From Treponema sp. (GTDB taxonomy: Bacteria > Spirochaetota > Spirochaetia > Treponematales > Breznakiellaceae): a stretch of 17,490 nt of DNA. Positions within the stretch are counted from its first letter, which is position 1; every line of letters begins with the position of its first letter. The position numbers and the translations under genes are program-made. The notes under the pieces were generated by a model. That model made no database searches. It saw only the letters and a program-made list of their open reading frames with translations, and was not told where the DNA came from. Shown here piece by piece: positions 1-5,576 of this stretch. Location: the NCBI GenBank assembly GCA_031268245.1, contig JAIRXN010000037.1, positions 1 through 17,490 on the forward strand. Direction: 5' to 3'.

Positions 1-1001
1 GGGGCAAGCCCCCAGAATACAAACCGCTCTGCTTCGGGGATGTCCGTATGGGGATTTGTAGCCAGTTGCGACAAGAGAGCCTCCCGGACTTCCGGCAAGA
101 GGGGCACCCGCCGGGCTTCCCCGTTCTTGGGGCTTTTAAGCCCGTCCGCAGCGCTCCACGAATGGGCCACGTTCAAAACGCCCTCGCCGATGTCCCCGCC
201 CCGGATCGCCAGGACTTCCCCCTGCCTCATGCCGGTAGTCGCGGCAAGCAGGTTCCCCGCCATTGCCGCACCGTCCGCCCAGGGCTTCGAAAACAGCGCC
301 CCCGCATCTTCCACAGTCAGCACCTCCCGCCTGCCTGCCTTCCCGCTGTAGCGCTCAAAGTCTTTCGCAATATCGGCGGGGATCATCCCTTCTTCATAGG
401 CCCAGCCCAGGGGGATAAGCCCGGCGTTTAAAATGCTGTTTTTGTAGGAAGCCGATTTATCGACAGGAAGGGACAGGGAGAACGACTTTAATTCGTTGCG
501 GGTGATACTTGCCAGCGTCCGCCCCTTAAAAGTGGATACCCAGTAATTCAAGATATGCCGTCCGTTTATGCCACAGTAGTTTCGCCCGATACTGTGGCCG
601 TGTAATAACCGGTCCTTAATATAGGCGCTTTTTTCATAGTCCCAAAAGTCCGTCAAGAAGTCCGTGAATTTGACGCTCCCCTTCCCTGCGGGAACCGCGC
701 CGATGTCGATAAGGCCCCGCTCTTTCAGAGCCTTCACGATTGCCAGTGCCCCGCCGCTGTCCAGTTCCGCTTTGCGTATGCCCCGGAGTATTCCGTCAAG
801 ATCAAAAGCGGCCTCCACCTTCCGGCGCTCCCCGTCCTTACTCGGCAAACCGTCTCTAAGCCAGCCGGATACCACGATAAGGGCCGCATCCCTGTCATGC
901 TCCCCCGTACTTCGGGCGCTCATAGGAAGCTCTGTCTCCTGGTTTACCAGGCAGGCGTAAAAAACACCTCTCCGCTTGTGCATATAGAATTTCCGGCGCA
1001 T
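1..1001 (-). CDS. Tyrosine recombinase / phage-type integrase (C-terminus cut by window edge)
   Basis: Site-specific recombinase that would integrate and excise a mobile element at the adjacent tRNA. 333 residues are visible before the left edge and no stop is reached. The start ATG at 1001-999 is preceded by a purine-rich Shine-Dalgarno (AGGGGAGAGGG). Residues about 108-180 resemble the helical core-binding (SAM-like) domain. The catalytic domain begins near residue 226, with the first catalytic arginine in TTGMRQGEV (Arg259) and a probable catalytic lysine in PKNGEARRVPL (Lys292). The HxxR box and nucleophilic tyrosine should lie beyond the window. The gene runs in the same direction as tRNA-Ala and begins 137 bp beyond the tRNA 3' end, the standard layout of a tRNA-integrated prophage, ICE or island. 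Family assignment is firm; the type of element is unknown. Confidence 0.9.
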   Translation of the reverse strand, partial: MRRKFYMHKRRGVFYACLVNQETELPMSARSTGEHDRDAALIVVSGWLRDGLPSKDGERRKVEAAFDLDGILRGIRKAELDSGGALAIVKALKERGLIDIGAVPAGKGSVKFTDFLTDFWDYEKSAYIKDRLLHGHSIGRNYCGINGRHILNYWVSTFKGRTLASITRNELKSFSLSLPVDKSASYKNSILNAGLIPLGWAYEEGMIPADIAKDFERYSGKAGRREVLTVEDAGALFSKPWADGAAMAGNLLAATTGMRQGEVLAIRGGDIGEGVLNVAHSWSAADGLKSPKNGEARRVPLLPEVREALLSQLATNPHTDIPEAERFVFWGLA

Positions 1002-1026
1002 AGCCCTCTCCCCTGCAAAACTTGCA

Positions 1027-1138
1027 GACACAGCTTGTCATGCTGTTTGTCATAGGTTTTTGCATAGTGAAAATAAGCATGGCGCCGGTTCTTCCGGTGG
1101 CTATTTGCTAATTCCTTACAACGTAAAGACTTACGTTA
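1027..1138. promoter_or_regulatory. Integrase upstream region with direct and inverted repeats
   Basis: The gap between integrase and tRNA contains TTGTCAT twice, 12 bp apart (1035-1041 and 1047-1053). The first copy is the loop of an ACAGC/GCTGT inverted repeat (1030-1034, 1042-1046). A perfect 7-bp inverted repeat, AACGTAA/TTACGTT with a 4-nt loop (1120-1126, 1131-1137), touches the tRNA 3' end. Such repeats are candidates for integrase arm-type or excisionase sites, or for a tRNA terminator hairpin. The role is inferred, and no clear sigma-70 promoter for the integrase was found. Confidence 0.4.
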
Positions 1139-1211
1139 TGGAGAATAGGGGATTCGAACCCCTGGCCTATAGATTGCGAACCTATCGCTCTACCAACTGA
1201 GCTAATTCCCC
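1139..1211 (-). tRNA. tRNA-Ala (anticodon CGC)
   Basis: 73 nt that fold into a full cloverleaf on the minus strand. The acceptor stem GGGGAAT pairs with ATTCTCC, the D-arm is GCTC...GAGC, the anticodon loop is TTCGCAA (anticodon CGC, reading GCG alanine codons), and the T-arm contains GGTTCGAATCC. The acceptor carries the G3:U70 wobble pair, the alanine identity element, and the discriminator base is A73. CCA is not encoded: the bases after A73 are TAACG, so CCA must be added after transcription. The intact gene at the integrase end of a mobile element suggests its 3' half is the att core, restored on integration. Confidence 0.95.
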
Positions 1212-1217
1212 AATTTT

Positions 1218-1256
1218 GAGCTTCTTGCAAAACTCGGTTAGTTTTACAAGAAGCTC
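1218..1256. repeat. Dispersed hairpin repeat, copy 1
   Basis: 17-bp arms (1218-1234 and 1240-1256) around a 5-nt loop, with a single mismatch. The outer part GAGCTTCTTGCAAAACT is a variant of the hairpins at 1299, 7509, 8008 and 9866. It lies just upstream of the tRNA 5' end, and no gene overlaps it convincingly. Confidence 0.75.
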
Positions 1257-1258
1257 TT

Positions 1259-1297
1259 GCAGTTTTTCACCCTACGGGCTGCAAAACTGCATTTTTT
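1259..1297 (+). terminator. Terminator-like hairpin followed by T6
   Basis: GCAGTTTT (1259-1266) pairs with AAAACTGC (1283-1290) and is followed by six T (1292-1297). It has the form of a rho-independent terminator on the plus strand, but no plus-strand gene upstream in the window would need it. It may shield the glycosyltransferase from outside transcription or simply be part of the repeat block. Confidence 0.35.
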
Positions 1298-1298
1298 A

Positions 1299-1337
1299 GA
1301 GCTTGCTCTTTCAAAACTGAAGTTTTGCAAGAGGCTC
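1299..1337. repeat. Dispersed hairpin repeat, copy 2
   Basis: Imperfect hairpin whose core CTTTCAAAACTGAAGTTTT recurs identically in the copy at 8008-8045. The right arm reads AGTTTTGCAAGAGGCTC. It sits directly before the glycosyltransferase gene, so in-frame start codons upstream of about 1340 are probably not real. Confidence 0.7.
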
Positions 1338-1361
1338 TTTTATGTGGAAAATATAGCAGAT

Positions 1362-2576
1362 ATGGTATATAAAGACAAGACGGGGGTTTCTGTGACTATT
1401 TATGACATTGTTCGCTATGGACATGGTATCATGTTTGTTTCCCTGCAGACCATGCTTATGGCAGGCTTTTTTTTGGAATGGCGGAGGGATCAGGGATCTC
1501 TCCGGAATCAAAAATCTCTTATGGATCGGAAGGCCCTTTTCCCCGGCGGGGCTTCAGGGGAGCTTCCCCTGCCCCTGGTTTCGGTGGTGGTACCCATCCA
1601 TAACGAAGAGCGGCGTATAGAGGCTCTCCTGCAGAGTCTCGGCGTCCAGGACTACCCCGCGGCGGAGTTTATCTTTGTAGATGACCGCTCGGAAGATAGG
1701 AGCCCCGCCATGCTGGCGGCCTTTGCCGAAGGGCGGGAGAACTGCAGGATCATCACCTTAAAGGAGAATCCCGGTCCGAATCACAAGCAGTGGGCCCTGA
1801 GCAAGGGGATTGAATCGGCAGGCGGAGAGCTTCTCCTCTTCACCGACGGGGACATTGAAGTGCCGCCGGGCTGGATTGGCGCCATGGTTGCCCGGATGAA
1901 TGATGAAAGGGTGGGGGCGGCCATCGGGCCGGTCTTTAAGAAAAAGGGGGGGGAGGGTTTCTTTCACCTCTACCAGTGTTACGATCATGCCCTGCGCTAC
2001 AACTATCTGGCGGGGGCCATCGGACTTGGAGCCGCGGGCGGCGGCTTTGGGAATAACCTCATCGTCAGGCGGGAGGCTCTGGATGCGATTGGGGGCTACG
2101 GCGCCATACCCCCATCCCCCACGGAGGATGCGGCCCTCATTTCGGAACTCCGTTCCGGCGGCAAGTACCGGATCAGGGCGGTGGCCTTTCCGGACGCGGC
2201 GGTTTTTACCGTGGCGGAAAAGAGCTGGCCTTCCTTCATCAGCCAGACCCTCCGCTGGAACAACGGAGGGCTGTTCAGCCCCGAGTCTCTCACCCGTTTC
2301 AACTACAATCTGCTCATGCTTACGATCAGCACCGGGACACTGGCCCTGCTCTTCCTGCCCTTCTTCCCCGGTCTCTGGCCCCTGCCGCTGGGTGTTCTCA
2401 TTGTGATGGTGGAAAACACCATCGCTATCTTCGGCCTCTTCCGCAAAAAGCTCCCCCCGGCCTGGCCCGCGTATTTTCTCACCCTCCTCTTTGCCCCGGT
2501 CTACTTCACCCTGATGACGATCATGGGCTACTGCGGAATCAAACCCGAATGGAAGCAGGAAAAACTGGGTATGTAA
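1362..2576 (+). CDS. GT2-family membrane glycosyltransferase
   Basis: Inverting nucleotide-sugar glycosyltransferase, probably acting at the cytoplasmic face of the membrane on a lipid or envelope glycan. The catalytic domain begins with LVSVVVPIHNEERR. Further motifs are VDD for nucleotide binding, TDGD (DXD metal site, codons at 1842-1853), TED before the acceptor site, and QTLRW (the processive-type QxxRW motif, around 2244-2258). Two to three hydrophobic segments follow near the C-terminus (about 2300-2550). The start is unresolved: the frame is open from 1257, but that part is repeat sequence, and no ATG at 1362, 1431, 1452 or 1521 has a good Shine-Dalgarno. With the 1362 start the protein has 404 residues. 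A G8 tract (1946-1953) and a T8 tract (1467-1474) lie in the frame. The substrate cannot be read from sequence; hopanoid, carotenoid or glycolipid synthesis are possibilities. Confidence 0.85.
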   Translation: MVYKDKTGVSVTIYDIVRYGHGIMFVSLQTMLMAGFFLEWRRDQGSLRNQKSLMDRKALFPGGASGELPLPLVSVVVPIHNEERRIEALLQSLGVQDYPAAEFIFVDDRSEDRSPAMLAAFAEGRENCRIITLKENPGPNHKQWALSKGIESAGGELLLFTDGDIEVPPGWIGAMVARMNDERVGAAIGPVFKKKGGEGFFHLYQCYDHALRYNYLAGAIGLGAAGGGFGNNLIVRREALDAIGGYGAIPPSPTEDAALISELRSGGKYRIRAVAFPDAAVFTVAEKSWPSFISQTLRWNNGGLFSPESLTRFNYNLLMLTISTGTLALLFLPFFPGLWPLPLGVLIVMVENTIAIFGLFRKKLPPAWPAYFLTLLFAPVYFTLMTIMGYCGIKPEWKQEKLGM

Positions 2577-2579
2577 AGC

Positions 2580-2639
2580 GAGCTTGTTCCGAAAAAACCC
2601 AGGGCAACACCGATCGGCGTCATTTAATCAGCGTTGTCC
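2580..2639. repeat. Partial hairpin repeat and dyad in a convergent gap
   Basis: GAGCTTGTTCC (2580-2590) is one arm of the dispersed hairpin family without its partner. It is followed by a GGGCAACAC (2602-2610) / GCGTTGTCC (2631-2639) dyad that runs into the last codons of ilvE. It lies between the convergent glycosyltransferase and ilvE ends and may work as a weak bidirectional terminator. Confidence 0.45.
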
Positions 2640-3724
2640 GGAAGGACTTTGGTCAGCCAGCCTTTTGTATCGGGCATGATCCCGTACTGTATGCCTTTCA
2701 GAGTGTCCCGGAGTTCCGCACTGAGTTCGCCCGCCTTGCCATTGTTGAATACGCTCTTCTTTCCCTGCCAGGTGAGAGACTCGATGGGAGTGGCTCCTGC
2801 CGCCGTTCCGCTGACAAAACATTCCTTTGTTTCCGAGAGAGCCTCTTCAATGGCGATCTTCCGTTCGCTCACCTTGACCCCGCGGTCTTTTGCAAGCTCT
2901 ATGAGGCTTGAACGGGTAATGCCGGGGAGGATCGTGTCCCCCAGTTCCGGAGTTACCAGTTCGCCGGATTTTAGATAAAAGAAGATGTTACAGCTTGAGC
3001 CTTCTTCCACATACTTGTGGTTTTCCGCGTCGAGGAACACACATTCCATGTAGCCGGCTTCCATGGCTTCGTGCTTGGCAAGGGCCGCAATAACATAGTT
3101 GGAGCTGGCCTTGATCCAGCCTGTGCCCTTGGGAGTGGCCCGGACACGCCCGGTAACCACCGCATCGGAATTACCGCCTGAAAAATAGGAACTCACCGGG
3201 GTACAGATGATTAGTACCCAGGGCTCATTGCAGATATTCACCCCGATACCCCCCTCGGCATAGGTGAAGGGCCGGATATACACCGAATCGGCGGTCATAA
3301 AGGAATCCCTCTCCCATTCACTCTTGTATTGAGGACAGAAACCCATCAGTGCGTTTCGTTTCACCGTCTCCACACATGCGCTGACAAATTCATCCTCAGG
3401 GAAGGGGGGCATGTAGAGACCCTTCATGGAAGCGTAAAAACGGGCCGCGTTCCTCTCCGGCCTGAAGATGGCAAGTCCGCCGTTTTTCTGGGGCAGCGCC
3501 TTGAGCCCTTCGAAACAGCCCAGCCCGTACTGGGTGGTGTAGTTTACCAGGGGCATGTCCGGGAAAAAGTTCCGGGAAGCCTCAAGCCCGGCCCGCCCGG
3601 CTTCGGGTAATGCGGCTTCTTCCGCCGGGGTTTTGTGGGCCTTCTCTTCATAAACGCCCTTCCAGTTTGACTTTTCATATTTTGCCCGGTAGATCACCGG
3701 GTAACTGTTCAATGCAAATGCCAT
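2624..3724 (-). CDS. ilvE: Branched-chain amino acid aminotransferase
   Basis: Fold-type IV PLP enzyme that moves the amino group between glutamate and leucine, isoleucine or valine in the cytosol. It has 366 residues, the size of the longer eukaryote-like BCAT subgroup rather than the roughly 300-residue E. coli IlvE. Visible motifs are YGLGCFEGLKA (66-76), the probable PLP lysine Lys205 in GWIKASSNY, EGSSCNIFF (241-249), PGITRSSL (267-274) and GTAAGATPI (306-314). The start has an AAGGAG Shine-Dalgarno six bases upstream and a good sigma-70 promoter. It is divergent from ychF and convergent with the glycosyltransferase. D-amino-acid aminotransferase is the main alternative, but length and motifs favour BCAT. 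Confidence 0.93.
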   Translation of the reverse strand: MAFALNSYPVIYRAKYEKSNWKGVYEEKAHKTPAEEAALPEAGRAGLEASRNFFPDMPLVNYTTQYGLGCFEGLKALPQKNGGLAIFRPERNAARFYASMKGLYMPPFPEDEFVSACVETVKRNALMGFCPQYKSEWERDSFMTADSVYIRPFTYAEGGIGVNICNEPWVLIICTPVSSYFSGGNSDAVVTGRVRATPKGTGWIKASSNYVIAALAKHEAMEAGYMECVFLDAENHKYVEEGSSCNIFFYLKSGELVTPELGDTILPGITRSSLIELAKDRGVKVSERKIAIEEALSETKECFVSGTAAGATPIESLTWQGKKSVFNNGKAGELSAELRDTLKGIQYGIMPDTKGWLTKVLPDNAD

Positions 3725-3741
3725 GATAAGCTCCTTACGCT

Positions 3742-3770
3742 ACTATACATGTTTCCCGTCATGAGTACAA
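3742..3770 (-). promoter_or_regulatory. ilvE promoter (-35/-10)
   Basis: On the minus strand TTGTAC (3770-3765), a 17-nt spacer and TATAGT (3747-3742) give a near-consensus sigma-70 promoter, 17 nt before the ilvE ATG, with AAGGAG between. No comparably clear promoter is visible for the divergent ychF; TACAAT at 3766-3771 is a weak -10 candidate without a good -35. Confidence 0.65.
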
Positions 3771-3788
3771 TAATTCCAGGAGGGACAG

Positions 3789-4913
3789 ATGGCACTTAAC
3801 TGCGGTATTGTGGGGCTTCCCAATGTGGGGAAGAGTACCATTTTCAGCGCTCTCAGCGGGGCGGCGGCAGAGGCGGCGAATTATCCCTTCTGTACCATTA
3901 ATCCCAATGTGGGGATCGTTCCGGTTCCCGATGAAAGGCTTGCGAAACTCACGGAGATCTTCAGGCCCGCACGGACGATTCCCGCATCGGTGGAGTTTGT
4001 CGATATTGCAGGCCTCGTGAAGGGAGCCAGCAAGGGCGAGGGGCTGGGGAACCAGTTTCTCTCCCATATCCGGGAAGTGGGAGTCATAGCCCAGGTAGTC
4101 CGCTGCTTTGAAGATCCCGACATTATTCATGTTTCCAACAGGGTCGATCCTGAAGATGACATGGAAACGATCAATGTTGAACTTGCCCTGGCGGATCTTG
4201 AGACCCTTGCCAAAAAGAAGGAAAGGGCGGAGCGGGCGCTGAAGGTTCAGGCAAAGGAAGAGAAAAAGGCCGCCGGGACGGCGCTTTCCGCCCTGGAGAA
4301 AATAGAAGGTGTATTGCAGCAGGGAAAGCCCGCCCGCTCAGTCGATCTTGATGATGATGAAAGGGAAGCCGTTTACGATTGCCACTTTATCACGCTCAAG
4401 CCCCAGCTCTATGTCTGCAATCTTGATGAAGAGGGCATGAAGGCCGCCGCGCATGGATCGTGGCCGCCTCATGCGGAAACGGTGCGGAAACGCGCCGCCG
4501 CGGAAGCTTCCGAAGCGGTGTGCATCTGCGGGAAGTTTGAAGCGGAACTCACCGGTATCTCCGATCCGGAAGAGAAGCTGGCCTTTCTGGGGGAGCTGGG
4601 TCTCAGGGAATCGGGGCTTTCCGCGCTGATTCATGCGGCCTACAGGCTCTTGGGGCTCCGTACCTTCTTTACCGCAGGGGCCGACGAATGCCGCGCCTGG
4701 ACGATCCGTGCCGGAGACAGCGCTCCCAGGGCCGCCGGAGTGATCCACACGGATTTTGAAAAAGGCTTTATCAAGGCCGAAGTCTACGCTTACGGCGACA
4801 TTCTCCAATACGGCGCCGAGGCCAAAATAAAGGAAGCCGGAAAGTACCGCGTCGAAGGCAAAGAATACCTCGTGCAGGATGGGGATATTATGTTCTTTAA
4901 GTTCAACGTTTAA
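3789..4913 (+). CDS. ychF: Redox-regulated ATPase YchF (OBG-family P-loop protein)
   Basis: Universal translation-associated P-loop NTPase that hydrolyses ATP in preference to GTP and associates with ribosomes. It has 374 residues, close to the usual length of about 363. Motifs are the P-loop GLPNVGKST (9-17), a switch region with NYPFCTINPN, the G3 motif DIAG (72-75) and NLDE (211-214), which replaces the NKxD guanine-specificity motif as expected in YchF. A coiled-coil insertion lies around 135-165 and the TGS domain forms the C-terminus (GDILQYGAEAKIKEAG...). A strong AGGAGGG Shine-Dalgarno precedes the ATG. The cyclic-nucleotide-binding gene follows after 45 bp but has its own promoter. 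Confidence 0.97.
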   Translation: MALNCGIVGLPNVGKSTIFSALSGAAAEAANYPFCTINPNVGIVPVPDERLAKLTEIFRPARTIPASVEFVDIAGLVKGASKGEGLGNQFLSHIREVGVIAQVVRCFEDPDIIHVSNRVDPEDDMETINVELALADLETLAKKKERAERALKVQAKEEKKAAGTALSALEKIEGVLQQGKPARSVDLDDDEREAVYDCHFITLKPQLYVCNLDEEGMKAAAHGSWPPHAETVRKRAAAEASEAVCICGKFEAELTGISDPEEKLAFLGELGLRESGLSALIHAAYRLLGLRTFFTAGADECRAWTIRAGDSAPRAAGVIHTDFEKGFIKAEVYAYGDILQYGAEAKIKEAGKYRVEGKEYLVQDGDIMFFKFNV

Positions 4914-4924
4914 TTTGAATTCTT

Positions 4925-4952
4925 TTGCATTTTCTATGAATTATGGTATAAT
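4925..4952 (+). promoter_or_regulatory. Promoter of the cyclic-nucleotide-binding-fold gene, close to its start codon
   Basis: TTGCAT (4925-4930), 16-nt spacer, perfect TATAAT (4947-4952). Only six bases (CTTCTT) separate the -10 from the ATG at 4959. Transcription starting 6-8 nt after the -10 would begin on the ATG, and no Shine-Dalgarno is present, so a leaderless mRNA is predicted. Confidence 0.7.
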
Positions 4953-4958
4953 CTTCTT

Positions 4959-5408
4959 ATGATAGAACCTTCTTCATTGCAAAAATATTCTCTTTTCGGC
5001 GGCCTTCTGGAAGAGGAGATTGCCAAGCTGCTTCCCTATATGGAGACGGAGGGATTTGATCCGGGCGAAACCATAATTCAGGAAGGAAGCCCCAATGACA
5101 AGATCCGTTTCATCGTCGAAGGCCGGGTAGCGGTAGTCAAAAACGGGATCATTCTCAGCGAGTTTTCCGAAGGGGATGAATTTGGCGAAATGGAAGTACT
5201 GGATGTGATGCCTTCGGCGGCAACCGTCACGGCCCTCGCCACAACCAAGGTAATCTCAATTTCCAACCGCTGCCTCAGAGAGATTCACCGCGATAATCCT
5301 TCTTCTTTTTCACTCATGATTATGAATCTTGCAAGAGATCTTTCCCGGCGTCTGCGTAAAATGGATGAAAAACTGACGGTAGAATCCCCCCACATGGAGT
5401 GGAATTAG
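4959..5408 (+). CDS. Single-domain cyclic-nucleotide-binding-fold protein
   Basis: 149-residue stand-alone CNB (CAP effector) domain with no DNA-binding HTH after it. The start agrees with the family: SLQKYSLFGGLLEEEIAKL forms the N-terminal helix. The beta-roll follows, with IIQEGSPNDKIRFIVEGRV, then a phosphate-binding cassette at 72-92 (GDEFGEMEVLDVMPSAATV). Glu77 of the FGE motif is present, but the arginine that normally contacts the cyclic phosphate (P-R-A-A) is serine here (Ser86). The C-terminal helix region (116-140) is basic and amphipathic. It may therefore be a non-binding or altered-ligand regulator or a partner-binding subunit. Its role is unknown. Confidence 0.85.
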   Translation: MIEPSSLQKYSLFGGLLEEEIAKLLPYMETEGFDPGETIIQEGSPNDKIRFIVEGRVAVVKNGIILSEFSEGDEFGEMEVLDVMPSAATVTALATTKVISISNRCLREIHRDNPSSFSLMIMNLARDLSRRLRKMDEKLTVESPHMEWN

Positions 5409-5445
5409 TCTGTAAGCGGGTAAATCCCTATAACAAAAATCACAG

Positions 5446-5480
5446 AAAAAAGGGTGAAAGGCAGAACCAGCCTTCACCCT
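5446..5480. terminator. Intrinsic terminator in the convergent gap, best on the minus strand
   Basis: AGGGTGAAAGGC (5451-5462) pairs with GCCTTCACCCT (5470-5480) with one bulged base. Read on the minus strand the stem is followed by six T (complement of 5446-5451), the classic rho-independent form. It would stop pckG transcripts about 100 nt after the stop codon and may also act on transcripts of the plus-strand gene ending at 5408. Confidence 0.65.
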
Positions 5481-5520
5481 TCAAATTCAGGCATAACAAT
5501 TCCGATGCCGCGGCTACTCT

Positions 5521-5573
5521 TCTTAGGGCAGCGCTGATTTATTCCCGGTTGAATAAATCAGTGCTTTCTTAGG
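5521..5573. repeat. 39-bp hairpin flanked by 7-bp direct repeats
   Basis: Arms AGCGCTGATTTATT (5530-5543) and AATAAATCAGTGCT (5552-5565) are complementary with one mismatch around an 8-nt loop. TCTTAGG occurs directly on both sides (5521-5527 and 5567-5573). There is no T-run, so a terminator is less likely. The form resembles a tiny inverted-repeat insertion with target duplication. Confidence 0.5.
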
Positions 5574-5576
5574 TAC

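Noticed and set aside
40..960. Plus-strand open frames at 40-351, 48-431 and 664-960
   Set aside because: They are antisense to the integrase, whose reading frame is continuous from 1001 to the left edge and carries recombinase motifs.
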